Assembly: GCA_020025255.1 (NCBI GenBank)
Contig: JAHHSK010000042.1
Span: forward strand, 1 to 16,691
Source of the DNA: Ruthenibacterium sp.
GTDB lineage: Bacteria > Bacillota > Clostridia > Oscillospirales > Ruminococcaceae
Reading direction: 5' to 3'
DNA: 16,691 nt
Shown: piece after piece, positions 6,933-15,056 of the stretch
Layout: each line of letters opens with the position of its first letter
Numbering within the stretch: position 1 is the stretch's first letter
Notes under the pieces: generated by a model
The model's input: only the letters and a program-made list of their open reading frames with translations
What the model was told of the DNA's origin: nothing
Databases searched by the model: none
Program-made: the position numbers and the translations under genes

Positions 6933-8093
6933 TCATGTTTCGATGCTGCTTTGTCGTGATACCGACAACACCACACCCATTTCGCCCAAAAGCATCAGCA
7001 GCGATGTACCGCCATAAGAAAAAAACGGCAGGCTGATACCGGTATTCGGAATGGTATTCGTAACGACCGCAACGTTAAATACGGCCTGCAGTGTCACCTG
7101 GATCGTGATCCCCACAACCAGCATGAAACCAAATTTATCTTTTGCGTGGCATGCAATGTACACCCCGCGCAGAAGCAATGCAATGAACAGCGCAATCACA
7201 AGCAGCGCGCCGATAAAACCAAGCTCTTCGCACACGACCGAAAAGATGAAGTCGTTCTGCGGTTCGGGCAGATACAGATGCTTTTGCTTGGAATTGCCGA
7301 TCCCAAGCCCCGTCAGACCGCCGGAGCCGATGGCATAAAGGCTCTGGATCGTCTGGTGTCCGTCCCCAAGCGGATCGAGCCACGGATTCAGCCAGTGTTC
7401 TACACGCCCCATAATGCGGTCCTTCAGGCTGGGAAACAGCAGCAGTGCCGTGCCGATCGCGCCGCCGAATCCGCCAATGGCAAGGCCGAACCAGCCAAGC
7501 CCTGTTCCGCCTACAAACATCATCAAGCCACCGATCCCCAGAAGCAGCACCGTGCCGGAAACATGCGGTTCCGCCAATAACAGCAGCGCAAGGACACTCA
7601 GGATCACCAGAAACGGCAGAACCCCATAGGTGAACGACTTCATGCGTTCATGATTCATGGCAATGATCTGGGCAAACAGCACGATTACCGCAAATTTTGC
7701 CACTTCCGAAGGCTGAAACGTGCCGATGGGCGTGAAGATCCACCGCTTTGCATAGTTCAGTTCCGGCATAAACAGCACCACGATCAGCAGCACTACGGTG
7801 ATCCCCATGATCGGAAGCGCAAATTTATGAAGGATATGATAATCGAAGAACGATACCCCCATCATGACGGCGATCCCCAGCATCGCAAACACCAGCTGCT
7901 GGCCGATGAAGTGAAAGCTGTCGCCCTTGAAGCGGTAGTACGCCGTTGCATAGCTTGCACTGAACAGCATCACCAATCCAAACATCACCAATGTGCATAC
8001 GATCACAAGAAACGGTTTGTCAATCGGAGGCTGTTTAAGCACCTGAAGCTTTTTTTCTGCTTTTTGTTTTATTTTTTTTGCTTTTGACAGCAT
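6933..8093 (-). CDS. ftsW: SEDS peptidoglycan glycosyltransferase FtsW
   Basis: FtsW polymerises lipid II into glycan strands at the septum, working with its partner class B PBP encoded upstream. From the ATG at 8093 the product is 386 residues. A Lys-rich cytoplasmic N-terminus (about 1-25) precedes around ten membrane helices. Family motifs are FQPSEVAK (126-133), AEPHVSG (about 174-180), the loop LPEPQNDF (275-282) with the catalytic-position aspartate D281, and PFFSYGG (356-362). The start is set by GGAGG 6 bases before the ATG; the frame stays open upstream into mraY but nothing there looks like protein of this family. Its neighbours mraY and murG are typical, but murD, which usually lies between mraY and ftsW, is absent. 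It could be called spoVE in a spore-former; the sequence does not separate the two. Confidence 0.95.
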   Translation of the reverse strand: MLSKAKKIKQKAEKKLQVLKQPPIDKPFLVIVCTLVMFGLVMLFSASYATAYYRFKGDSFHFIGQQLVFAMLGIAVMMGVSFFDYHILHKFALPIMGITVVLLIVVLFMPELNYAKRWIFTPIGTFQPSEVAKFAVIVLFAQIIAMNHERMKSFTYGVLPFLVILSVLALLLLAEPHVSGTVLLLGIGGLMMFVGGTGLGWFGLAIGGFGGAIGTALLLFPSLKDRIMGRVEHWLNPWLDPLGDGHQTIQSLYAIGSGGLTGLGIGNSKQKHLYLPEPQNDFIFSVVCEELGFIGALLVIALFIALLLRGVYIACHAKDKFGFMLVVGITIQVTLQAVFNVAVVTNTIPNTGISLPFFSYGGTSLLMLLGEMGVVLSVSRQSSIET

Positions 8094-8131
8094 ACCTGCC
8101 CTCCGATTCCTTTGTGTTGTAATGGCCGCTG

Positions 8132-9145
8132 TTAAGAAACATATACAAAAATGCCGCCCAAAATCACACCGGCAAGCGTTATGAAGCTGAAGACGCCTAC
8201 GATTTTCACCTCGCTCCAGCCGCACATTTCAAAATGGTGGTGGATCGGGCTCATTTTGAAGATGCGCTTGCCATGCGTGAGCTTGAAATAGGTTACCTGC
8301 AGCATGACGCTGAACGCCTCGATCAGATACAGTATCCCAAGGAAGATCAGCAGTTCCGGACGGCCAATGCCATAAGCTGCCGCCACGACCGCGCCGCCAA
8401 GGAACATGCTGCCTGTATCGCCCATAAAAGTCTTTGCCGGATAGAAGTTCCACGCAAGGAACCCCGCACAGCCCCCGGCAATGGCCGCCGCGAAAAGTGC
8501 CATGGTAGTATTTCCCAAAAGGCTTGAAATAAACATAAAGCCCATCATAACGATGAAAGTTACGCTGGATGCAAGACCATCGATCCCATCCGTCAGATTG
8601 ACGGCATTCACCATGCCAATGATCAGCAGATAGGAGATCGCATAGAACGTCCAGCCAAAGTCAACCTCACCGATCAGCGGCAGCGAAACCACTGTGGAAA
8701 GCATGCCGGCAAGATGCAGCGATACCAGATAAGCGCCTGTAATCAAAATCTGCGCAATGATTTTATAGCGCGCTTTCAGGCCGAGATTGCGTTTTTTCAC
8801 CACTTTGATATAGTCATCAACAAAGCCCACAAAGCCGAACGCATACGCCGTAAGCACGCTGATCAGCAGCGAAATGCTTGCATTCGACATCCAGCCTCCC
8901 AAAAGCTCCGGCACGCTGAGTGCAAGCACCGTATATCCCAGCACCACTCCGACCAGAACCCCAATATAAAACATCAACCCGCCCATAGTCGGCGTGCCGT
9001 TTTTGCCCTGATGCCATGTCGGGCCGATTTCTTTGATTGTCTGACCGAATTTCATTCGGCGCAGTGCGGGTATCATAACCATTCCCGAAGCCGCCGTAAT
9101 CAGCAGCGCACCAAATGCCGCTGCCATAAGGGCATATTTTTCCAT
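8132..9145 (-). CDS. mraY: Phospho-MurNAc-pentapeptide transferase MraY
   Basis: MraY is the polytopic membrane enzyme that moves phospho-MurNAc-pentapeptide from UDP onto undecaprenyl phosphate, making lipid I. From the ATG at 9145 the product is 337 residues, within the family range. Motifs in order are HQGKNGTPTMGG (about 45-56), FVDDYIK (108-114) with the paired aspartates, NLTDGIDG (183-190), GDTGS (242-246) and SPIHHHFE (299-306). A TTG at 9211 in the same frame would add 22 residues. It would begin directly at the murF stop without a convincing ribosome site, whereas GGGAG lies about 10 bases before the ATG. The 66-base gap after murF contains a TATAAT-like hexamer (9179-9184) but no acceptable -35. 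Confidence 0.97.
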   Translation of the reverse strand: MEKYALMAAAFGALLITAASGMVMIPALRRMKFGQTIKEIGPTWHQGKNGTPTMGGLMFYIGVLVGVVLGYTVLALSVPELLGGWMSNASISLLISVLTAYAFGFVGFVDDYIKVVKKRNLGLKARYKIIAQILITGAYLVSLHLAGMLSTVVSLPLIGEVDFGWTFYAISYLLIIGMVNAVNLTDGIDGLASSVTFIVMMGFMFISSLLGNTTMALFAAAIAGGCAGFLAWNFYPAKTFMGDTGSMFLGGAVVAAAYGIGRPELLIFLGILYLIEAFSVMLQVTYFKLTHGKRIFKMSPIHHHFEMCGWSEVKIVGVFSFITLAGVILGGIFVYVS

Positions 9146-9211
9146 TGTTTCCACGCTCCCAAATATTTTACACAGATCATTATACTGCTGTATTCCCAGT
9201 TTTCGCAGCAA

Positions 9212-10582
9212 TCATGCTTCGCTTTCTTCTTTATAAAAGCCTTGCAGAATCGTTTCAAACGCCATTCCATGGCTTGCCTTTACCAATACCACATCGCCCG
9301 GGCGGCAGTAAAAACGCAGGATCGAAACCACATCTTCCTTCGTTTTGCAATGGGTTGCCGGCACCCCAAGCGACTGCGCCTTCTGATGTGCCGCGCGCAT
9401 GGCCTCGCCTGCTGTAAGCAGCAGATCGATGCGGCACCGCGCCGCAAGACGCCCGATTTCTTCATGCGCTTTTTCCGTAATGCTGCCCAGTTCGAACATA
9501 TCCCCCAGCACCGCGATCCGGCGTCCTTCCGCCGGGTAATCCTGCAGCGTTGTCAGTGCCGCGCGCATGCTGTCGGGGTTTGCATTATAGCAGTCCTCAA
9601 TCACAATAACACCCTTGTGCCGCACCACATGCTGCCGATGCCCTGTCGTTTGGTACTGCGACAGCGCGGCCGCCGCCGTTGCGGCATCCAAGCCAAGCCG
9701 GGTTGCAACGGCATAAGCCGACAGGGCATTGCGCACATTGTGCACACCCAAAGCCGGTATCTGTGCAGGGAAGCTGCCGTATTCCCGATCTTGAATCATA
9801 AATTTGGTGCATTCCGCATCCGCTTTGATCTCTGTGGCACGCACGTCCGCTTCTTTATTGTCGATTGCGAACATCACCTTCTTCAAATCGCCGCGAAGCT
9901 TTGCCTTGGGCAGATAATCATCGTCACCGTTCACCACAACGGGCGCACCCTGCGCAAGTCCGGTACAGATTTCCAGCTTTGCGCGCAGAATATTTTCCCG
10001 CGTGCCTAAGTGTTCCAGATGCGAAGTGCCGATGCAGCTGATGACTGCCGCGGACGGCCTTGCCGAAAGCGTCAGCTTTTCAATTTCACCCAGACCCTGC
10101 ATCCCCATTTCCACCACCGCATATTCGGTGCTTTCGTCCATGCGGAACAATGTATTGGGCATGCCGATTTCATTATTTTGGTTTCCCTCGGTTTTCAGTG
10201 TCTTTCCGAATGCCGAAAACACAGCGGCGCAGAACTCTTTTGTTGTGGTTTTTCCAACGCTCCCGGTAACGCCCACCACCACCGGCGTAAACTGCGCACG
10301 GTAGTTTGCCGCCATTTGAATCATGGCATCCAGTGCATCGGGCACGATGACCCTCTTTTCCGCCGGGATCTTTTCCACCTCATGCTCAACCAGCACACCC
10401 GCTGCGCCGGCTTCCAGCGCCCTGTACGCATAGTCGTGCCCATCCACACGCTCCCCTTTTATACACACAAACAGGCTGCCGGGCACGGCTGCACGGCTAT
10501 CGGTGACCACCTGTGTGATTTGCGGATCTTCCGGCAGTTCGCCCAGACCCTTGAGCAGCAAGCTTGATAAAACAGGCCGCAT
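9212..10582 (-). CDS. murF: UDP-MurNAc-tripeptide D-alanyl-D-alanine ligase MurF
   Basis: MurF is the cytoplasmic ATP-dependent ligase that adds D-Ala-D-Ala to UDP-MurNAc-tripeptide, finishing the soluble precursor. From the ATG at 10582 the product is 456 residues. The substrate-binding domain includes VTDSRAAVPGSLFVCIKGERVDGHDY (about 26-51 in part). The ATP loop GVTGSVGKTTTKE is at 104-116, GNQNNEIG at 133-140, IGTSHLEHLGT at 184-194, NANPDS at 333-338 and LGDMFELG at 359-366. These are the family hallmarks in the right order. GGGAGG 7 bases before the ATG fixes the start; an upstream in-frame TTG at 10603 would place the ribosome site inside the gene. It starts 30 bases after murE, and the two ligases act in succession. 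Confidence 0.97.
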   Translation of the reverse strand: MRPVLSSLLLKGLGELPEDPQITQVVTDSRAAVPGSLFVCIKGERVDGHDYAYRALEAGAAGVLVEHEVEKIPAEKRVIVPDALDAMIQMAANYRAQFTPVVVGVTGSVGKTTTKEFCAAVFSAFGKTLKTEGNQNNEIGMPNTLFRMDESTEYAVVEMGMQGLGEIEKLTLSARPSAAVISCIGTSHLEHLGTRENILRAKLEICTGLAQGAPVVVNGDDDYLPKAKLRGDLKKVMFAIDNKEADVRATEIKADAECTKFMIQDREYGSFPAQIPALGVHNVRNALSAYAVATRLGLDAATAAAALSQYQTTGHRQHVVRHKGVIVIEDCYNANPDSMRAALTTLQDYPAEGRRIAVLGDMFELGSITEKAHEEIGRLAARCRIDLLLTAGEAMRAAHQKAQSLGVPATHCKTKEDVVSILRFYCRPGDVVLVKASHGMAFETILQGFYKEESEA

Positions 10583-10612
10583 ATTATACCCTCCCAATCG
10601 CAAATGACTGCT

Positions 10613-12052
10613 TCAGTTTTTTCCATGCTTTGCAAGCCAGTCTCGGACGATCCGATGCTCATCCAGATAGATCGTAACCCCATCGATGACCTGATAATCC
10701 TCATGTCCCTTGCCGCAAAAAATCAGCACGTCTCCCGGCTGCAGCATCTCCAAGGCACGGTACAGTGCCGTGCGCCGTTCCACTTCCACAAAGTACGGCT
10801 TACCGGATGCGGCAAGCACCGGCTCGGCGTCCTTTATTATATCACACGGATCCTCTTTGCGGGGATTATCCGACGTTAAAACTGCAAAATCGGCATATTT
10901 CACGACTGCTTCGCTCATAAGCGGCCTTTTTTTTGCATCCCGCTCGCCTGCACAGCCGAACAGAACAATCAGCCTGCCTTGCGTAAACGGGGCAAGCCCG
11001 GAAAGCACTTTTTCAATCGCATCATTGGTATGCGCGTAATCGCACAAAATCGTATACTCGCCGCGATACAATACCTCGCAGCGCCCGCGCACCCCGCCGG
11101 AAGAGCAAAGCGCAGCCGCCGTCGTTTCTATGGATACCCCCACGGCAACAGCCGCAGCCGCAGCACACAGGGCATTGTACACAGAATACGACCCCGGCAT
11201 CGGGAAATCGATTTCTTTGGAAAAGCCTCGTCCAACCAGCTTGAAACGAACCCCCGCAGCCGAAAGCCTTACATCTCTTGCGGTATAGTCGGCATCTTCC
11301 TGCAGGGAAATCGTGATCTGATCCTGCGCACCGGATTCCGTCAGAAGGCGGCGGCCGTATTTGTCATCCATGTTTACAACCATATGCTCTGTCTGATCAA
11401 ACAGGCTTTTTTTCGCCGCAAAGTAGTTTTCAAATGTTTTATGATAATCCAAATGATCCTGGGTAAGATTGGTGAATACGCCCACCTCGAAATGCAGCCC
11501 CCATAAACGAAGCTGATCGAGTGCCTGGCTGCTCGCTTCCATAACGGCAAAGGAACAGCCGGCCAAAACCATTCGGCTGAACAGTGCATTCAGATCCCAC
11601 GGCTCGGGCGTTGTGTATTTTGCCGGGATTTCCATGGTGTCGATTTCCGTATGGATCGTTCCGATCAGCCCCACTTTGCAGCCCGCATGTTCCAGAATCT
11701 GCTTGATGAGGGTCGTGACCGTCGTTTTTCCATTTGTGCCTGTCACCGCGATCAGGCGCAGCTTCTCGGCAGGACGCCCAAAAAAGTTCTGGCACAGCTC
11801 TGCGTAGGCTCTGCGCCCCGAAGGGACATGCACCTCGCCTTGCAGCCCAAGCGGGCGTTCCGTCACAACGCACAGCGCACCGGCCTGCAATGCTGCGCGC
11901 GCGTAGTCATGCCCATCAACGCTAAGCCCCTTTGTGCATACAAACACGGCTCCCGGGCATACTTTGCGGGAATCCTGTGTGACGATCACCGCCTCTCCCT
12001 GCGGCAGCTGCCCTTCGTATATCACATTTCTGAATAGCTTTTGCAGATCCAT
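10613..12052 (-). CDS. murE: UDP-MurNAc-dipeptide ligase MurE, meso-diaminopimelate type
   Basis: MurE adds the third amino acid of the stem peptide to UDP-MurNAc-L-Ala-D-Glu in the cytoplasm. The 479-residue product has the N-terminal uridine-binding domain (TQDSRKVCPGAVFVCTKG, about 25-42), the ATP loop TGTNGKTT (104-111) and TTPE (147-150). A lysine at about 214 in AAKKSLF is the expected carbamylated residue. The C-terminal domain carries DNPRKEDP (395-402). DNPR is the established signature of enzymes that add meso-diaminopimelate rather than lysine, so the wall is predicted to be A1-gamma type. The segment SSQALDQ (about 174-180) has Gln where many MurE proteins have His. The ATG at 12052 has GAGGGG about 9 bases upstream and lies 27 bases after the PBP stop. 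Confidence 0.97.
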   Translation of the reverse strand: MDLQKLFRNVIYEGQLPQGEAVIVTQDSRKVCPGAVFVCTKGLSVDGHDYARAALQAGALCVVTERPLGLQGEVHVPSGRRAYAELCQNFFGRPAEKLRLIAVTGTNGKTTVTTLIKQILEHAGCKVGLIGTIHTEIDTMEIPAKYTTPEPWDLNALFSRMVLAGCSFAVMEASSQALDQLRLWGLHFEVGVFTNLTQDHLDYHKTFENYFAAKKSLFDQTEHMVVNMDDKYGRRLLTESGAQDQITISLQEDADYTARDVRLSAAGVRFKLVGRGFSKEIDFPMPGSYSVYNALCAAAAAVAVGVSIETTAAALCSSGGVRGRCEVLYRGEYTILCDYAHTNDAIEKVLSGLAPFTQGRLIVLFGCAGERDAKKRPLMSEAVVKYADFAVLTSDNPRKEDPCDIIKDAEPVLAASGKPYFVEVERRTALYRALEMLQPGDVLIFCGKGHEDYQVIDGVTIYLDEHRIVRDWLAKHGKN

Positions 12053-12079
12053 GGAACCAAACCCCTCTCCCTGATTTGT

Positions 12080-14434
12080 TTAATCCAGAATTTTCGTATC
12101 GTAGAACGTCACCTCGATGATCGTACCGATCTCCACGGCGGTATCCGGCGGCACGCTCTGATTTGATACCACAACGCTGCTGCCGCCGCCGACAATCCCT
12201 TTTTCCTTGATGTTCAGCCCCAGCCCTTTGAGCGTTGCACACGCGGCATCATAGCTCATATCCATAAGCTGCGGCACGGTAACGATATCGCCGCCTTCCG
12301 GCTTTTCTTCTGTATAAAGCACAACGGTCGACTGACGTGCTGCGGTCGTTCCGAATGAGGGATACTGATACTTTACAATATCTCCTGTCGCACGCGTGAT
12401 ATCCACATTGAAGCCCGCGTCACGCAGTTTTCCTGCGGCCACGTTCACACTTTGTCCTATCACATCGGGAATGGCCGTTTCTGCTTTTTCCCGCTCGCGT
12501 TCCGAATACACCTTCGGGATGCCCAGGGTCTGCAGGGCTTCATCCAGAACGTTTTTGACGACCGGCCCTGCCAGGCGTGCGCCGTAAAAGTTCTGCCGTT
12601 CGTCATCGTGCGGCGTATCCAGCATAACCAGCACCGCAAGCTCCGGGTCATCCCCCGGTGCAAACGCCCAGAACGAAGAATAATATTCCTGATGCTCTAC
12701 ATTTTTCCCTTGAAACTTCTGCGCGGTGCCGGATTTTGCACCGACCTTATATCCGGCAATATAGCCGGCCTTATTGCCGCCGATCAGCTGTCCCTGCGCA
12801 TTTGTCATATTGACGCTGCGGGTCAGAAGGTCGCGGATCGTTTCACTCGTTTCAGTGGAAATCACCTGCCGCTTGATGTTGGGTTCGATGGTTTTGACAA
12901 TATTGCCATCGGCATCCAAAATCTGTTTGACCACATGCGGCTGCACCAGATATCCTCCGTTGATCGCCGCTGCCGCGGATGTAAGCATTTGCAGTGCCGT
13001 TGTAGAGGTTGTCTGTCCAAAGGATGATGATGCAAGCTCGACGGGGCCCATTCGGGAAAGCGGGACATACTGCGTCTGCTGTTCGCTGTCCATATCGACC
13101 CCTGTTTTATCATAAAAGCCAAACGCCTGCATATAGCTTGTGAAGGTTTCTGCCCCCATGAGCTGGCCAAGCGTAACATAATACGGGTTGCACGAGCCAT
13201 CCAGCCCGCCGAAAAAGTCGATCGTGCCGTGCCCGCCGTGCGCCTGATGCGCACAGCGCATTGTGACGCCCGCAACCGTGATCGAACCGGTGCAGGTATA
13301 TGAGGTATGCAGCGTTGCAGCGCCGGAATCCAGTGCCGCCGCCGCTGTGATCACCTTAAAGACCGAACCGGGAAAATAGTTATCCATGACAGCCTTGTTG
13401 CGCCACTGTGCCCATTGTGCCTGATACCGTGCCTCGGCGCGTGCCTTTTCATCGGCAATCGCTTCTACTTCTGCAGCCTTCACCGGATCCGCAATGACAT
13501 AGGGATCCTGAAGGTTAAAATCCGGCATGGTTGCCATGGCGAGGATTTCACCCGTCTTTACGTTCATCACGATCCCGACTGCGCGGTTTTCCACCTGATA
13601 ATCCTGCACTGCACCCATGAGGTATTTTTCCAGCGTGCTTTGGATGCTTGCGTTGAGCGTCGTAACGATGCCGTACCCATCCTGCGCTTCATGTGCCGCT
13701 TCATAGCTTGCATTCGGCAGATCGTAGCCCCATGCGTTTTTCATGCCGACAATGCGGCCTTCCGTTCCTTTGAGCACATCATTATAGTAGCGTTCCAGCC
13801 CCATGACGCCATCGCCATCCACGTTGACAAATCCTATGACCGTAGAGGCCAGTGTCTGGTACGGATAATATCTTTTTGCATCCTGCACAAGGCTGATGCC
13901 GGTAACCGGCGTTTTCTTATGCGCCGGGTCTTGGTTATATTCCTGAATCCACTGCGTGATCGCATCGGCAACCGGCTTTTCAACCTGACGCTTGAGCAGC
14001 TGATAATTGCTTTCTGTCTTTTGGAGCTTTTCCAGGATTTTTTCTGCTTCCAAGCCCAAAATTTCTCCCAGCTTGACAGCCACATCATTGATGTTGGTTG
14101 CGTTTTTTTTCATATCGCGCGGCGAAGCTACGATCGTCCATACCTTGTTGCTTCGAGCCAGAACTTTCATTTCCGAATCATAAATCACACCGCGGTTCGG
14201 CGTAATGATTTCATCCGCAAGCTGCTGCTGTTCTGCAAGTGCTGCAAGCTGTTCGTGCTGCACAATCTGCAGCTTATACAAATTTAAAATCACGGCACTG
14301 AATCCGCACAGAATAAACAGCGCTGCCAGCACGCACGCGCGCACGCTCATGCTTCGGGCAACCGCACTTTTTGGCATTTTTTCCGGCATCTGGGGTGCCT
14401 TGCTTTTCTTGTTTTTTCCCGGTTCTTGTTTCAT
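12080..14434 (-). CDS. ftsI: Class B penicillin-binding protein with two PASTA domains (FtsI/SpoVD family)
   Basis: This is the septal DD-transpeptidase that crosslinks glycan strands made by FtsW. The 784-residue product has a basic cytoplasmic tail (1-30), one membrane helix (about 31-53) and a pedestal dimerisation region. The transpeptidase domain has the active-site SVFK (serine 357, lysine 360), SCN (414-416) and KSGT (567-570). Two C-terminal PASTA repeats follow, about 655-709 and 718-777. Two PASTA domains match PBP2B of Bacillus, whereas SpoVD of that species has one, so gene naming is uncertain; only one such PBP is present here. The ATG at 14434 has GGGAGG 5 bases upstream. It is preceded by about 115 bases that hold a terminator-like hairpin after ftsL, so its expression may be lowered relative to mraZ-rsmH-ftsL. 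Confidence 0.96.
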   Translation of the reverse strand: MKQEPGKNKKSKAPQMPEKMPKSAVARSMSVRACVLAALFILCGFSAVILNLYKLQIVQHEQLAALAEQQQLADEIITPNRGVIYDSEMKVLARSNKVWTIVASPRDMKKNATNINDVAVKLGEILGLEAEKILEKLQKTESNYQLLKRQVEKPVADAITQWIQEYNQDPAHKKTPVTGISLVQDAKRYYPYQTLASTVIGFVNVDGDGVMGLERYYNDVLKGTEGRIVGMKNAWGYDLPNASYEAAHEAQDGYGIVTTLNASIQSTLEKYLMGAVQDYQVENRAVGIVMNVKTGEILAMATMPDFNLQDPYVIADPVKAAEVEAIADEKARAEARYQAQWAQWRNKAVMDNYFPGSVFKVITAAAALDSGAATLHTSYTCTGSITVAGVTMRCAHQAHGGHGTIDFFGGLDGSCNPYYVTLGQLMGAETFTSYMQAFGFYDKTGVDMDSEQQTQYVPLSRMGPVELASSSFGQTTSTTALQMLTSAAAAINGGYLVQPHVVKQILDADGNIVKTIEPNIKRQVISTETSETIRDLLTRSVNMTNAQGQLIGGNKAGYIAGYKVGAKSGTAQKFQGKNVEHQEYYSSFWAFAPGDDPELAVLVMLDTPHDDERQNFYGARLAGPVVKNVLDEALQTLGIPKVYSEREREKAETAIPDVIGQSVNVAAGKLRDAGFNVDITRATGDIVKYQYPSFGTTAARQSTVVLYTEEKPEGGDIVTVPQLMDMSYDAACATLKGLGLNIKEKGIVGGGSSVVVSNQSVPPDTAVEIGTIIEVTFYDTKILD

Positions 14435-14473
14435 TTTTTCCTCCCGGAATTTTTTCAGGAACGATTTCAGAAC

Positions 14474-14538
14474 AAAAAAGAATTATCACCGACCTTTTTG
14501 TCCGAAAGCCAGTCAAATCGAAAAAAGGCGGTGATAAT
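14474..14538 (-). terminator. Terminator or attenuator hairpin between ftsL and the PBP gene
   Basis: On the minus strand ATTATCACCG (14538-14529) pairs perfectly with CGGTGATAAT (14491-14482). After a one-base bulge a further CCTTTTTT / AAAAAGG pairing extends the stem inward, leaving a loop of about 22 bases. The stem is followed by TC and six T residues (14479-14474). It starts 10 bases after the ftsL stop, where intrinsic terminators usually sit, and only about 40 bases separate its T run from the PBP start. With no clear promoter in that space, partial termination or mRNA protection is the likely role. The base of the stem is A/T-rich, so termination is probably incomplete. Confidence 0.7.
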
Positions 14539-14548
14539 ATTTATTATT

Positions 14549-15019
14549 TCATGGCTTGAGGTATTCCATAAAACTGGCAAGTGTCTGTGACACTTCTACT
14601 GCAAGACGCGCAAAGCCGGTATTGGGCCGCTCCACTTGGTTTTCTTCATTTGAAAGCACATACGTTACTTGGGAAGGATCCATTTTAACCATTTTCAATG
14701 TCGATGTTGCGTATTGCTGCACAGCTGCAAGATTGGTTTTCATCTCCATCTCGTTGGAAAGGTAAGTATATTCGCTTTGCAGTTCCACCAATTCATCCTG
14801 CTTTTTATGCATCTGGGCAGAAAGTTCTGTGGAATTCACATGCGCATACAACAGATTGCAGACAAGTGCAACCATGATCACGACAAACACGATCCATTTC
14901 AGCCACATCCATTTCCCGCGCAAGCCGTTTTCCTTTTTGGGCGGTTGCGCCACATGCAGCTCGGCTCTTTCTTCGCGCGGAGCAAACAAGCTCAAATCAT
15001 ATGCTTCATTTCCCTGCAA
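14549..15019 (-). CDS. ftsL: Cell division protein FtsL
   Basis: FtsL is a small bitopic protein that pairs with DivIC/FtsB through a coiled coil and activates the FtsW-PBP synthase. The product is 156 residues: a cytoplasmic segment of about 37, one membrane helix (about 38-60), a coiled coil (about 61-100) and the septum-initiator motif QYATSTLKMVKMDPSQVTY (about 102-120). About 35 further residues follow that motif, making it longer than most FtsL proteins. Identification rests on position, topology and this motif, since FtsL is poorly conserved. The start is a TTG at 15019 with AAGGAG about 9 bases upstream. No in-frame ATG occurs before residue 38 at the membrane helix, so the rare start codon is well supported. 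It lies 37 bases after rsmH and is followed by a hairpin. Confidence 0.88.
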   Translation of the reverse strand: MQGNEAYDLSLFAPREERAELHVAQPPKKENGLRGKWMWLKWIVFVVIMVALVCNLLYAHVNSTELSAQMHKKQDELVELQSEYTYLSNEMEMKTNLAAVQQYATSTLKMVKMDPSQVTYVLSNEENQVERPNTGFARLAVEVSQTLASFMEYLKP

Positions 15020-15056
15020 ACCCAGTCTCTCCTTTCCTTCTTTGTCTTGAAAACAC

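Noticed and set aside
9146..9211. Possible promoter in the murF-mraY gap (TATAAT-like at 9179-9184)
   Set aside because: No acceptable -35 hexamer lies 16-18 bases upstream; the nearest TTG-type hexamer is about 21 bases away.
8714..10009. 431-codon open frame on the plus strand
   Set aside because: It is antisense to both mraY and murF, which carry all family motifs. Its His/Arg/Gln-rich composition and lack of a ribosome site mark it as a shadow.
13307..14287. 326-codon open frame on the plus strand
   Set aside because: It lies antisense to the PBP gene and shows no recognisable motif or ribosome site.
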